NCBI RefSeq assembly: GCF_003025035.1
Contig: NZ_PYJN01000022.1
Location: 62,001-126,000 of the forward strand
DNA length: 64,000 nt
Source of the DNA: Rhizobium sp. SEMIA4064
Lineage (GTDB): Bacteria > Pseudomonadota > Alphaproteobacteria > Rhizobiales > Rhizobiaceae
Reading direction: 5' to 3'
Part shown: in pieces, positions 16,563 to 25,681 of the stretch
Position numbering within the stretch: position 1 is the stretch's first letter
How the letters are laid out: each line of letters starts with the position of its first letter
The notes under the pieces: generated by a model
Seen by the model: the letters and a program-made list of their open reading frames with translations, nothing else
Database searches by the model: none
Told to the model about the DNA's origin: nothing
Translations under genes and position numbers: made by a program

Positions 16563-16611
16563 TTTCGTCACGAAACGTTCGTTTGACATTCGGATTGATT
16601 TCGTTTTAGAT
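16563..16611 (+). promoter_or_regulatory. glpD promoter with overlapping TTTCGT operators
   Basis: A strong promoter is visible: TTGACA at 16583-16588 and TTAGAT at 16606-16611 with a 17-bp spacer. TTTCGTCACGAAA (16563-16575) is a perfect palindrome, and TTCGTTT (16578-16584) and TTTCGTTTT (16599-16607) overlap the -35 and -10. Occupation by the adjacent GlpR-like repressor would block RNA polymerase. Confidence 0.6.
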
Positions 16612-16667
16612 GAATCAATTTTCGAATTTTCCATTTCTCAAAATGGCAGACCTTTTCGGAGGGGCGG

Positions 16668-18179
16668 GTGAGCGAGCAGATTTACGACATTTTCGTTATC
16701 GGCGGCGGCATCAACGGCTGCGGCATCGCTCGTGACGCAGCCGGGCGCGGCTACAAGGTGGCTCTTGCGGAAATGAATGATTTCGCCTCCGGCACATCGT
16801 CCGGAGCCACCAAGCTCATCCATGGCGGCCTGCGCTATCTCGAACATTACGAATTCCGCCTTGTGCGCGAGTCGCTGATGGAGCGTGAAGTGCTCTGGGC
16901 GATGGCGCCGCACATCATCTGGCCGATGCGTTTCGTATTGCCCTATCACAAGGGCGGCATCCGCCCGGCTTGGCTCATCCGCCTTGGCCTCTTCCTCTAT
17001 GATCACCTCGGCGGCCGCAAGCTGCTGCCTGCCACCGCGACGCTCGACATGAAGAGGGACCCGGCGGGAAAACCACTGAAGGCGCTGTTCACCAAGGCTT
17101 TCGAATATTCCGACGGATGGGTGGACGATGCGCGCATGGTCGTGCTCAACGCCCGCGACGCGGCCGATCGCGGCGCAACGATCATGCCGCGGACGAAGGT
17201 AACCTCCGCCCGCCGTGAAGGTGCTGCCTGGACGATCGAAACGCAGGACACCGTCACCGGCGAAAAACGCGCCTTCCAGTCGCGCATGCTGGTCAACGCC
17301 GCCGGTCCCTGGGTCGATCATGTTCTGTCCGACGCGTTTGGCAAGAACCAGGTGCACAATGTCCGTCTCGTGCAGGGCAGCCATATTATCGTCCGCAAGA
17401 AGTTTGACGATCCCCGCGCCTATTTCTTCCAGAATCCGGATAACCGCATCATCTTCGCGATCCCCTACGAACAGGATTTCACCCTGATCGGCACGACGGA
17501 CCGCGACTACAAGGATGATCCCAAGGACGTGAAGATTTCCGACGAGGAAACGACCTATCTCTGCAACGCTGCCAGCGAATATTTCAAGGAGCCGGTCCGC
17601 CGCGAGGATATCGTCTGGACCTATTCCGCCGTACGTCCGCTCTATGACGACGGCGCCTCCAAGGCGCAGGAAGCGACGCGCGATTATGTGCTGAAGGTCG
17701 AAGGTGCCGAAGGTCAGCCGCCATTGCTCAACGTCTTCGGCGGCAAGCTCACCACCTATCGTCGCTTAAGCGAACATGCGCTGGAAAAGATCGGCGAGGT
17801 TATCGGCCTCAAGGGTACGCCGTGGACGGCCAAGAGCTCTCTGCCGGGCGGCGACTTCCCGGTTCGTGGCTATGAGGCTGAAGTTGCGAAGCTGAAGGGA
17901 CGCTACCCCTTCCTCGCCGATCCGCATGCCCGCCGGCTCGTGCGCCGGTATGGCACCCGCGCCGCCATGCTCCTTGGAGAGGCAAAGACCACGGCCGATC
18001 TCGGCCGCAGCTTCGGCAGCGATCTCTACGAGGCGGAAGTCCGCTATCTCATGGCACATGAATGGGCCTATACCGCCGCCGACGTCCTTTGGCGCCGTTC
18101 GAAGAAGGGCCTCTATCTCTCGAAGGACGAAGCCGCCGCGCTGGACGATTACATGGCCGGCACACGCGTTCATGCTTGA
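16668..18179 (+). CDS. glpD: Glycerol-3-phosphate dehydrogenase, FAD-dependent (aerobic)
   Basis: A 503-residue membrane-associated flavoenzyme that oxidises glycerol-3-phosphate to dihydroxyacetone phosphate and feeds the quinone pool. The FAD-binding motif DIFVIGGGINGCGIARDAAG is at the N-terminus, followed by GTSSGATKLIHGGLRYLEHYEF, both typical. The start is GTG at 16668 with GGAGGGGCG just upstream. No glpK or glycerol transporter is adjacent within the window. Its presence alongside gpsA (59.2 kb) gives both directions of glycerol-3-phosphate metabolism. Confidence 0.95.
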   Translation: MSEQIYDIFVIGGGINGCGIARDAAGRGYKVALAEMNDFASGTSSGATKLIHGGLRYLEHYEFRLVRESLMEREVLWAMAPHIIWPMRFVLPYHKGGIRPAWLIRLGLFLYDHLGGRKLLPATATLDMKRDPAGKPLKALFTKAFEYSDGWVDDARMVVLNARDAADRGATIMPRTKVTSARREGAAWTIETQDTVTGEKRAFQSRMLVNAAGPWVDHVLSDAFGKNQVHNVRLVQGSHIIVRKKFDDPRAYFFQNPDNRIIFAIPYEQDFTLIGTTDRDYKDDPKDVKISDEETTYLCNAASEYFKEPVRREDIVWTYSAVRPLYDDGASKAQEATRDYVLKVEGAEGQPPLLNVFGGKLTTYRRLSEHALEKIGEVIGLKGTPWTAKSSLPGGDFPVRGYEAEVAKLKGRYPFLADPHARRLVRRYGTRAAMLLGEAKTTADLGRSFGSDLYEAEVRYLMAHEWAYTAADVLWRRSKKGLYLSKDEAAALDDYMAGTRVHA

Positions 18180-18249
18180 GTAGGCGAAGGCTCCAGCCGA
18201 ATTCCCAGCAAGTGCTTCGGGATTGGCCAAGCGCCATTGGGCGCGGCGG

Positions 18250-18708
18250 CTATGGATCCAGCAGACGCGGCCCAGGCCCCTCTTTTGCCAATTCATCCAA
18301 CGGATTACGCAGGGGGCAGCTCTGCATTGAGAGACAGCCGCAGCCGATGCAGCCGTCGAGCTTATCGCGCAGGCCCTGCAGCCGCCTGATCCTGTTATCG
18401 AGATCATCCTTCCACTGCGCCGAAAGCGCCCGCCAATCGGCCCCTGTCGGCGTCCGGCTTTGCGGCAGCGTATCAAGTGCCGCCTGAATCTCGGCAAGCT
18501 GAATGCCGACGCGCTGCGCTACCTTGATGACCGCCACCCGGCGCAAGACCTCGCGGGCGTAGCGCCGCTGATTGCCGCTGCTGCGATGGCTCTCGATCAG
18601 TCCCTTTGCCTCGTAGAAATGCAGCGCCGAAACCGCAATGCCGCTGCGCGCTGCCACCTCGCCCACCGTCAATAATTTGGAAAATTGATCGGATTCGATT
18701 TTTCCCAT
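18250..18708 (-). CDS. soxR: Redox-sensitive transcriptional activator SoxR
   Basis: A 152-residue MerR-family protein. The helix-turn-helix at about 12-50 ([20 protein letters not shown]) is followed by a coiled-coil and the [2Fe-2S] sensor motif [12 protein letters not shown] with cysteines at about 120, 123, 125 and 131, diagnostic for SoxR. It responds to redox-cycling compounds. It is divergent from a flavin reductase, and a SoxR box fills the intergenic region; no soxS is present, as in most non-enteric bacteria. Confidence 0.97.
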   Translation of the reverse strand: MGKIESDQFSKLLTVGEVAARSGIAVSALHFYEAKGLIESHRSSGNQRRYAREVLRRVAVIKVAQRVGIQLAEIQAALDTLPQSRTPTGADWRALSAQWKDDLDNRIRRLQGLRDKLDGCIGCGCLSMQSCPLRNPLDELAKEGPGPRLLDP

Positions 18709-18717
18709 AATGAGCCC

Positions 18718-18748
18718 TTGACCTCAACTTTACTTGAGGTTCTATAGC
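18718..18748 (+). promoter_or_regulatory. SoxR box and MerR-type promoter for the FMN reductase
   Basis: ACCTCAACTTTACTTGAGGT at 18721-18740 is a near-exact SoxR operator with perfect ACCTCAA/TTGAGGT arms. It lies between TTGACC (18718-18723) and TATAGC (18743-18748), separated by 19 bp, the over-long spacer expected for MerR/SoxR-activated promoters. Confidence 0.88.
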
Positions 18749-18782
18749 TCCTGCTCCGAAGCGCGTAAAGCAGGAGCAATGC

Positions 18783-19358
18783 ATGACAGAACCAACCCGG
18801 CTGGCAATTCTCTACGGCAGCACCCGCAAGGGCCGACTATGTGACCGCGTGGTCAATTGGGTCGTCCGTGAGCTGGCGAACTATCCATTGATCGATCTCG
18901 ACATTATCGATCCATTGGAATTCGGCCTGCCGGTCCACCACGACAAGGAGCATCCGGCCGTCGCGGACCTCGCCGAGCGGCTCTCCGAGGCGGATGCCTT
19001 CATCGTCGTCACACCGGAATACAATCATAGCTTCACGGCCGCGCTGAAATTCGTGCTCGATCTCGTTTACGAGCCATGGCAGGGCAAGCCGGTTGCTTTC
19101 GTCTCCTATGGCGGCATTTCCGGCGGGCTTCGCGCCGTTGAACAGTTGCGGCTGGTCTTTGCCGAGCTGCATGCCGTCACGGTGCGCGATACCGTCAGTT
19201 TCGCCAATCCCTGGGGCCGGTTCGCCGAGGATGGCTCCCTCGAAAACCCGATCGAAGCCCGTCAGGCGCTGGTGCAAATGATGGCGCGGCTGAATTGGTG
19301 GAGCGCGGCATTGAAGCCAGCCCGGGCAACGCGCCCCTATCGCTCCGTCGCCGCTTGA
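18783..19358 (+). CDS. NADPH-dependent FMN reductase, SoxR-controlled
   Basis: A 191-residue flavodoxin-fold protein of the NADPH-dependent FMN reductase family. The FMN phosphate loop LYGSTRKGRL is at about 10-19 and the flavin-binding TPEYNHSFTAALK is at about 78-90. Relatives reduce quinones, azo dyes or chromate. Divergence from soxR and the shared SoxR box place it in the redox-cycling response. GCAGGAGC lies before the ATG. The exact electron acceptor is unknown. Confidence 0.9.
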   Translation: MTEPTRLAILYGSTRKGRLCDRVVNWVVRELANYPLIDLDIIDPLEFGLPVHHDKEHPAVADLAERLSEADAFIVVTPEYNHSFTAALKFVLDLVYEPWQGKPVAFVSYGGISGGLRAVEQLRLVFAELHAVTVRDTVSFANPWGRFAEDGSLENPIEARQALVQMMARLNWWSAALKPARATRPYRSVAA

Positions 19359-19380
19359 TCGTCTTCAACAATATCCGAAT

Positions 19381-19415
19381 CCGGTCTTTCGTTTCTGGCA
19401 GGTACGGAAGACCGG
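19381..19415. other. Hairpin in the gap between the FMN reductase and acyltransferase genes
   Basis: CCGGTCTT (19381-19388) and AAGACCGG (19408-19415) form perfect 8-bp arms with a 19-nt loop. There is no U run, so it is not a classical terminator. The rest of the 19359-19551 gap shows nothing recognisable. Confidence 0.4.
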
Positions 19416-19551
19416 CTCGACGCCCGGATCTGGCATCCCCAGGTTCGGGCGTCTGTTGTGCACCCAGAAGTTTACCTTGCCGGAAAGCTGCACTTGCCGA
19501 AGTCGCCTCGATGACCTAACCCAATAGCAAGGCAGTTTCGGCGGTACAGGG

Positions 19552-20802
19552 ATGGAGAACGAGAAACGTCTGGGAGGAGCGGATTTCATGCGCGCCGTCG
19601 CATGTCTGATGGTGCTTGCTCACCATCTCGCGCTTCGAATGAACTTCTACAAAATCCCGCCCGGTTTGGACCTGACCTTCATGCTGGCGCGCTTCGGCAA
19701 TCACGGCGTCTCGGTCTTCTTCGTGCTCAGTGGCTTTCTTCTCTCGCGTCCCTTCTGGCTGGCGCTGGATAAAGCCCAACCACTGCCTTCATTGAAGATC
19801 TACACCATGCGTCGTGCTGCGCGCATCCTGCCGGGCTTCTGGTTTGCCCTGACGGTCGGCTTCGTGCTCAGCTTCACGGTCTATGGGTTTCCGCTCGATG
19901 GGGAGCTGATAGGCCGCTACATCGCTGGCTTCTTTCTGATGAGCCAATGGCATTGGCGCACCTTTTTTCCAGTGCAGGGTGACGGGCCACTATGGTCGAT
20001 CCCCTTTGAGACGACCTGCTACGTTCTGTTGCCGATCGGCTTCCTGCTGCCGTTCTATGCGAAGCCGAGATCGCGCTCCCCTCTCGTCAGCCGCCTGTTC
20101 TGGATCGGCTTTATCGCCGCCTCGCTGCTCGGCCACTGGCTGGTAGTGACCTATCTCCCGACGGACAGCGTCGGGCGGGGATGGGAATACGGCTTCGAGG
20201 GCGGCGCCAAGGAATGGATGCCGCGCTACAACCCCATCGGCTTCTTCGCGATATTCGCGATCGGGGCGCTGGCAGCCGGAATCCAGACCATCATCCCGGC
20301 TCGCCGCTCGGCGATCTACGATGTCATTGGAGCGCTCGCGATTGTTATGGGCGCATGGCAGTTGCCGCAGTCCATCGGCGGTGCAGCGGAAGGCTATGCC
20401 TGGCTTGGCATCCCCTATCAATTCCCGCTACTTCCCCTGGGAGTCGCTATTGCGCTTACCACGCTTCCGCAATCGCTGTTGTTGGCAAAGCTGCTCGACA
20501 ACCCCATCATCCGTTATGTCGCCACCGTCTCCTTCGGCGTCTATATCTGGCAGGATATCGTGCTGACGCTGATGACCACGCTCTTCCCCTGGAGCTTCGG
20601 CATTGGCTCAAATGACGTGCTCGGCGGATGGATCACATCGAGCCTCGTCGCAATCGTCATCATCTTCACGATCGGGACTGCCAGCTATTTTCTCCTGGAA
20701 CGCCCGGTCATTCGTTGGGCCCGCACGCGCGAGCAGACGGCACGCACGGCACCAACATCCGAGAAAAAGGCCGTCCAAGGGAAACCATTGGGCGGCAGAT
20801 AA
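19552..20802 (+). CDS. Acyltransferase 3 (OafA/YrhL-type) membrane protein
   Basis: A 416-residue polytopic membrane protein with about ten hydrophobic segments. The N-terminal ADFMRAVACLMVLAHHLAL contains the family's conserved helix with the essential histidine, followed by GVSVFFVLSGFLLSRPFW. Such enzymes O-acylate extracellular sugars, lipopolysaccharide, exopolysaccharide or macrolides. ATG 19552 was kept because the family motif begins before the next ATG at 19588, although GGGAGGAGC precedes that second ATG. It is isolated from other polysaccharide genes, so the substrate is unknown. Confidence 0.85.
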   Translation: MENEKRLGGADFMRAVACLMVLAHHLALRMNFYKIPPGLDLTFMLARFGNHGVSVFFVLSGFLLSRPFWLALDKAQPLPSLKIYTMRRAARILPGFWFALTVGFVLSFTVYGFPLDGELIGRYIAGFFLMSQWHWRTFFPVQGDGPLWSIPFETTCYVLLPIGFLLPFYAKPRSRSPLVSRLFWIGFIAASLLGHWLVVTYLPTDSVGRGWEYGFEGGAKEWMPRYNPIGFFAIFAIGALAAGIQTIIPARRSAIYDVIGALAIVMGAWQLPQSIGGAAEGYAWLGIPYQFPLLPLGVAIALTTLPQSLLLAKLLDNPIIRYVATVSFGVYIWQDIVLTLMTTLFPWSFGIGSNDVLGGWITSSLVAIVIIFTIGTASYFLLERPVIRWARTREQTARTAPTSEKKAVQGKPLGGR

Positions 20803-20844
20803 GGTGGGAAACGAAACCCAGCCGGGGAGAGGCCGAGTATCATG

Positions 20845-21966
20845 TCAGATGCGGGTGACCTTCAGGCGCTCTTCATCGAGAACGACGCCGAGGCCGGGAG
20901 ATAGCCCCAAATCCAGCCAACCCTGATCGTGCTTGAGCGGCATCGCCATCGGATAGTCACGACGGGCCTCGCTCCACTCCGGATTGTCATAGGGATATTC
21001 GAGCCAGGGCGCATCACCGACACCCGCCGTCAAATGCGCATTGGCCAGCACACCGATACCATTCGTCCATGAGTGCGGCGTAAATTGAACACCCGCCTCC
21101 CGCGCCTGGTAAGCCACCCGCCGGCAGCCGGTGATGCCGCCGACCAGCGCCACATCCGGCTGGACGACATCGAAGGCACGGTCTTCGATAATGTCTCGGA
21201 ACTCATAGAGCTCTCGCGTCATCTCGCCGCCGGCGATGCGTACCGACGTCGCCTGCTTCAGCTCCTTCATGCCCTTGCGGTCCGAACGGTGCAGCGGCTC
21301 CTCCATCCAATAGATGCCGAGCCGCTCCAGCTCTTTCGCAACCGCCAACGCGTCCTTGAAGGTCCAGGGCAATGTCGTATCCCAGGGCATGCGCCAACCC
21401 TGGTTGCAGTCCACCATCAACTCCAGCTTGGTGCCGACGCGCGCGCGGATTGCCTCCAGAGCCTTCACATCATCTAGCCAACCGCCGCGCCCACCTGCGG
21501 ATGAAGAGAAGCGCACCTTCATCGCGGGAAAGCCCTCTTCGAGATAACGCTCCGCCTGCTCAGCCAACGCGGCCGGCTCGCGCAATACGCCGGAGGAAGC
21601 ATAGAGCCGCACGCGGCTGGCGCGGCCGCCAAGCATCCGCCAGACGGGTTCGCCGGTGATTTTGCCGGAAAGATCCCACAGCGCCAGGTCCATCGGCCAG
21701 CAGCGGCCATAATGGAAATTGATATGCGACAGGACCTCGTAGTGACGCTCCAGATGCCGCGGGTCCTGGCCGATGAACAGATCCTCGTGCCCCTCGAAAC
21801 CCTTCATGAGATCGCCGGACCCGATACCCTCGCGGCCCTCGTCATCCCGCACGCGGACGATCGTCGCATCGAAATGCCGGCGTGGCCTGCCATCCCAGCT
21901 CGCCTTGAACGGCGGATCGAGCGGCAGGCGGTGATGGGTGATCTCTATGGAAACGATCTTGCTCAT
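20845..21966 (-). CDS. Mandelate racemase/muconate lactonizing enzyme-family protein
   Basis: A 373-residue enolase-superfamily protein. A catalytic KVR motif lies after FPAM (about 157-159), the metal ligands appear in LMVDCNQGW, YWMEEPL and AGGEMT, and the general base His is in TPHSWTNGIG near residue 305. The His-type base places it in the mandelate racemase subgroup, which includes many acid-sugar dehydratases. The ATG at 21966 follows GGGGAGG. It is the last gene of the ADH-ALDH operon. The substrate is unknown. Confidence 0.85.
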   Translation of the reverse strand: MSKIVSIEITHHRLPLDPPFKASWDGRPRRHFDATIVRVRDDEGREGIGSGDLMKGFEGHEDLFIGQDPRHLERHYEVLSHINFHYGRCWPMDLALWDLSGKITGEPVWRMLGGRASRVRLYASSGVLREPAALAEQAERYLEEGFPAMKVRFSSSAGGRGGWLDDVKALEAIRARVGTKLELMVDCNQGWRMPWDTTLPWTFKDALAVAKELERLGIYWMEEPLHRSDRKGMKELKQATSVRIAGGEMTRELYEFRDIIEDRAFDVVQPDVALVGGITGCRRVAYQAREAGVQFTPHSWTNGIGVLANAHLTAGVGDAPWLEYPYDNPEWSEARRDYPMAMPLKHDQGWLDLGLSPGLGVVLDEERLKVTRI

Positions 21967-21987
21967 GGTCGTGCCTCCCCGCAAACC

Positions 21988-23487
21988 TCAGCCGAACTGC
22001 TGCCAGATGGTCTTGTAATCGCAATATTTGTCGATCGCATGCACTGAACGGTCACGGCCGAAACCGGATTGCTTGAAGCCGCCGAAAGGTGTCGCGAAAT
22101 TCGACATATCGTAGGTGTTGATCCACACGGTGCCCGCATGGATCGCCTCGGAAAAGCGGTGGGCGCGGTCCATGTCTTTGGTGAAGACGGCGCCGGCAAG
22201 GCCATAGATCGTATCGTTGGCGATCTTGAGCGCTTCCTCCTCGGTGTCGAAGGGAATGGCGGCAAGCACCGGCCCAAAAATCTCCTGCCGCGCCAGGCTC
22301 ATATCGTTGGTCATGTCGACGAAGACGCCGGGCGAGACATAGTAACCGCCGGTCTCGCTCAGCACCCGCTCTGCGCCGAAAGCACGTCGAGCGCCTTCCT
22401 TCTCACCAGCAGCGATCATAGAGAGCACCTTGTTCATGTGCTCCTCCTCGATCAGCGCGCCGATCTGCGCGGACGGATCAAGCGGGTGTTTGAGCGTAAT
22501 ATCGGACCGCGTCACCGCCTCGATCTTCGCAATCAGCTTCTCCTGGACCGAGCGCTGCACGATCAGCCGCGTCGAGGCGTGGCAGGTCTCGCCGGAATTG
22601 TAGAAGCAGCCCCAGGCGGCCGCGCTCGCCGCCGCATCGAGATCGGCATCTTCGAAAACGACCAGCGGCGACTTGCCGCCGAGTTCCAGCGCTACGCGCT
22701 TGACGTTCGACTGCGCTGCATACCCCATGATCAGCTTTCCGACCTCGGTCGAGCCGGTGAAGGCGATCATGTCGACATCCATGTGCAGCGCCAGCGGTTT
22801 GCCGGTCTCTTCGCCATAACCGGTGACGACATTGAAGACGCCGGCGGGCAGGCCTGCTTCAGAAGCAAGTTCAGCCAGGCGGAGGGCCGAGAGCGAGGAT
22901 TGTTCGGCCGGCTTCAGCAGCACGGAATTACCTGCGGCAATCGCTGGCCCGAGCTTCCAGGCATCGATGATCATCGGATAGTTCCACGGCGTAATCGCCC
23001 CGACGACGCCGATCGGCACCTTGCGCACCAAAGCGCGCGCATTCGGCCCGGTCGGCGCGATCTCGTCATACATCTTGTCGATCATCTCGCCGTAGAATTG
23101 AATGCCATCGGCGCAAAGGCGGACATCGACCGTCAGCGACGCCATGACCGGTTTGCCGACATCCAGCGTTTCGAGCATGGCGAGTTCTTCGCCATGGGCG
23201 CGGATCAGTTCGGCCCAGCGAAGCATGATCCTCTTCTTTGCCATAGGGTCCTTTTTGCGCCAGATGCCGCTTTCGAAAGTCGCACGGGCAGCAGCCACGG
23301 CCGCGTCGACATCAGCGGCGTTGCCGCGCGCCAATTCCGGCCCTGCTCTGCCATCCATCGGTCGGATGCGGGTGAAAGTCGTGCCGGACGAGGAGGGACG
23401 ATAGGCGCCATCGATGAAATGCCTCCCTTCGAGCTTAAGGCCGGACAAAACGCCTTCCCAATACTCGCGTGTGTAGGTCTTGCTCAT
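21988..23487 (-). CDS. Aldehyde dehydrogenase, NAD(P)-dependent
   Basis: A 499-residue ALDH-superfamily enzyme. It has the cofactor segment TPWNYPMIIDAWKLGPAIAAGN, AFTGSTEVGK, the glutamate region VALELGGKSPLVVFEDAD and the catalytic cysteine in SGETCHAST (about residue 300). It resembles betaine- or gamma-glutamyl-aminobutyraldehyde dehydrogenases in general sequence. The ATG at 23487 lies just after the alcohol dehydrogenase stop, with AAAGGAA as ribosome site. It likely oxidises the aldehyde made by the upstream alcohol dehydrogenase. Confidence 0.92.
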   Translation of the reverse strand: MSKTYTREYWEGVLSGLKLEGRHFIDGAYRPSSSGTTFTRIRPMDGRAGPELARGNAADVDAAVAAARATFESGIWRKKDPMAKKRIMLRWAELIRAHGEELAMLETLDVGKPVMASLTVDVRLCADGIQFYGEMIDKMYDEIAPTGPNARALVRKVPIGVVGAITPWNYPMIIDAWKLGPAIAAGNSVLLKPAEQSSLSALRLAELASEAGLPAGVFNVVTGYGEETGKPLALHMDVDMIAFTGSTEVGKLIMGYAAQSNVKRVALELGGKSPLVVFEDADLDAAASAAAWGCFYNSGETCHASTRLIVQRSVQEKLIAKIEAVTRSDITLKHPLDPSAQIGALIEEEHMNKVLSMIAAGEKEGARRAFGAERVLSETGGYYVSPGVFVDMTNDMSLARQEIFGPVLAAIPFDTEEEALKIANDTIYGLAGAVFTKDMDRAHRFSEAIHAGTVWINTYDMSNFATPFGGFKQSGFGRDRSVHAIDKYCDYKTIWQQFG

Positions 23488-23488
23488 C

Positions 23489-24634
23489 TCAAATTCCTTT
23501 CGGCAGCGCCATGACGGCAGCGGCGAATCGGTCGATATCGGCATCCGTCACATCGCGGACGGTCGAGCGCCGCATCGGCTGGTTTTCCGGAGCGCGCATT
23601 TCCCGCGCGAGATCGGTTGCGGCGAAGGGCATGAACGCCGCCGGCAGGGCGCGGACGATGCCGCAGCGGTCCATCCAATCGGAAACGAAGGCAGGTAGAG
23701 CCGCCGCACTTTTGAGCCCACAGGCTCTCGCGGCGGCATTGAGCTCGCCCGTATCCGCCTCCACCAGCCAGGGCAGCGTTACTTCAAAGCCGAGAGCGGT
23801 TGCGAGCCCATGGTGAACCGGCGCAAGCCCCGCCAGCGCATGGCTGATATTGTGGGCGATCGCCGTGCCGCAATTGTCAATGGCGATGCCGGCAAGGCAG
23901 GAACCGAGCAGCACGTCGCCCCGCGCCTCTATATTACCGGGCTCCTTCACCGCCGTTTCCAGAGCGCCGATGATTAGCCGCAGCGCCTGATGGGCGTAGA
24001 GCTGCGCACCGCGATGCGTGTTCCGGTTCGTCGCCGCCTCGAAAGCATGGATGAAGGCGTCAAGGCCGCACCAGGCGGTGAGATTGGCCGGCAGCGTGGT
24101 CGTCAGCGTCGGATCGAGGATGACGAGATCGGCCTTGCTCTCCGATCCCCAGATCCAGAGCTTCTTGCCTTCCGGACCGGCGAAGATATTGGTGGCCGAG
24201 GTCTCCGAGCCAGTGCCGGCTGTCGTCGGCACCATGATCTTCTTCAGCGGGTTCTTCGGGAGGGGGTTGGCCGCAAGCGCATAAAACATCGGGTCTTCTC
24301 CCGACGCTGCGCAACAGGCGACGATCTTGGCGATATCCAGCGCCGAGCCGCCACCGACGCCGATCACCATGTCGGCGCCCTGCCCCAGCTTGATCGCCGC
24401 ATGCAGATGCGCAAGCTTCGGCTCGCCAGCAAAAGCGGAAAAAACCTGCGTCTTCACACCCGCTTCGGCAAGCTCGCCGCTGATCTCGGCGGCAAGGCCC
24501 GATTGCGCCAGGAAGGCGTCGACCACAAGCAGAACAGCACCAACGCCGTCGAAGGATTTGATGGCGGCCGGAAGGCCGGAGAGGGCGCCTTCGCCGAAAC
24601 GAATGTCCGGAATGGCGGAGAGGGAGAAGAACAC
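23489..24634 (-). CDS. Iron-containing (group III) alcohol dehydrogenase
   Basis: A 381-residue Fe-ADH-family protein. NAD-binding GVGGGSALDIAKIVA is at about 93-107, and PTTAGTGSETSATNIF at about 135-150. Metal-site residues are visible in the region CGLDAFIHAFEA and in HNISHALAGLAPVHHGLA. It is the first gene of a three-gene operon with ALDH and an enolase-superfamily enzyme, facing a LysR gene, which suggests degradation of an alcohol- or hydroxyacid-containing compound. Its substrate cannot be read from sequence. Confidence 0.9.
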   Translation of the reverse strand: MFFSLSAIPDIRFGEGALSGLPAAIKSFDGVGAVLLVVDAFLAQSGLAAEISGELAEAGVKTQVFSAFAGEPKLAHLHAAIKLGQGADMVIGVGGGSALDIAKIVACCAASGEDPMFYALAANPLPKNPLKKIMVPTTAGTGSETSATNIFAGPEGKKLWIWGSESKADLVILDPTLTTTLPANLTAWCGLDAFIHAFEAATNRNTHRGAQLYAHQALRLIIGALETAVKEPGNIEARGDVLLGSCLAGIAIDNCGTAIAHNISHALAGLAPVHHGLATALGFEVTLPWLVEADTGELNAAARACGLKSAAALPAFVSDWMDRCGIVRALPAAFMPFAATDLAREMRAPENQPMRRSTVRDVTDADIDRFAAAVMALPKGI

Positions 24635-24749
24635 GAAGAATCCCCTTGGGAAACGGCTGAAACGATGCCGTAATCCTGCATCACAATTTCAGCTCTTCAA
24701 ATCTGGCCATTTATCGGGAATATTGATGATCTGAAGTTATGGAGGAGTG

Positions 24750-25655
24750 ATGCTCGAAAAGATACCGCTGGAGGCCTTCCGCGTGTTCGACGCCGCAGCC
24801 CGCGCCATGAACTTTTCCCGCGCCGGCCGCGAGTTGAACATTACCCAGGCGGCCGTCAGCCGGCGCATCAAGGGATTGGAGGATCACCTGGGCGCCGCGC
24901 TCTTTACCCGGCGCGGCCGCAACCTGGCGCTGACGCCGGATGGCGAGCGACTGTTCCAGCGCGTGCGGGCGACACTCGAATATCTTGAAGAGAGCCTGGA
25001 GCCTTTCCGCGCAGGCACGGGCGAGATCATTTCGATCGCCGCCAGCGGTTCTGTCTCGCATCTCTGGCTCGGACAGCGGCTCAAGGATTTCGGCAAGGAG
25101 AGCCCCGGCATTTCCGTCCGCCTGCTGACGACGGACTCACCCTCGGAACTTGCCTCGGAGACCAATGACCTCGTCATTCTCTATTCCACTGGTGAGCATC
25201 CGCGCTGGAACCTGACGCTGCTGATGAAGGAAGTGCTGGTGCCGATTGCCTCGCCGGATTATCTGGCCAGTCGCGGTCTGGAGCCGCAGGCGTTGACATC
25301 GGCCGATATCGCCGCGTTGGATCTGATCGACTACGAGCGTTTCAACGCCCACTGGATCAGCTTCCGCCAATGGTTCGGTCGTATCGGCAATCCACCGAAG
25401 GGCAAACTGCCGCGACCGCGGCTGTCTTTCTCCACCTATATCATGGCGGTCGAGGCGGCCTTGCGCGGCGAAGGCATCGCGCTCGGCAGCCTCGGGCTTA
25501 TCGAAGAGCACCTGCGCTCTGGCGCACTGGTTACGATCGGCAATGACCGGGTCGAAAGCGGCTTCGGTTATTATCTCGGCGCACCGCGCTTCCGCGCCCT
25601 CTCGCCGGAAGCGGGTCAGTTGCATCGGCATCTGCTGGGCGGCTATCAGGGCTGA
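24750..25655 (+). CDS. LysR-family regulator, GcvA-like
   Basis: A 301-residue LysR protein resembling GcvA-type regulators. The DNA-binding domain covers about 1-60 (PLEAFRVFDAAARAMNFSRA, ELNITQAAVSRRIKGLEDHL) and a periplasmic-binding-like effector domain follows. The ATG at 24750 has GGAGG four bases upstream; a GTG at 24747 is too close to that site. It is divergent from the ADH-ALDH-enolase operon across 115 bp, so it most likely controls that operon. Confidence 0.9.
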   Translation: MLEKIPLEAFRVFDAAARAMNFSRAGRELNITQAAVSRRIKGLEDHLGAALFTRRGRNLALTPDGERLFQRVRATLEYLEESLEPFRAGTGEIISIAASGSVSHLWLGQRLKDFGKESPGISVRLLTTDSPSELASETNDLVILYSTGEHPRWNLTLLMKEVLVPIASPDYLASRGLEPQALTSADIAALDLIDYERFNAHWISFRQWFGRIGNPPKGKLPRPRLSFSTYIMAVEAALRGEGIALGSLGLIEEHLRSGALVTIGNDRVESGFGYYLGAPRFRALSPEAGQLHRHLLGGYQG

Positions 25656-25681
25656 TAGAGACCAAGCCGCGCAACAAAAAA

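Noticed and set aside
19359-19551. Possible insertion-sequence remnant between the FMN reductase and acyltransferase genes
   Set aside because: A minus-strand frame has a segment that faintly recalls integrase tails (VNFWVHNRRPNLGM), but there are no catalytic residues and no terminal repeats. Left as unassigned intergenic DNA.
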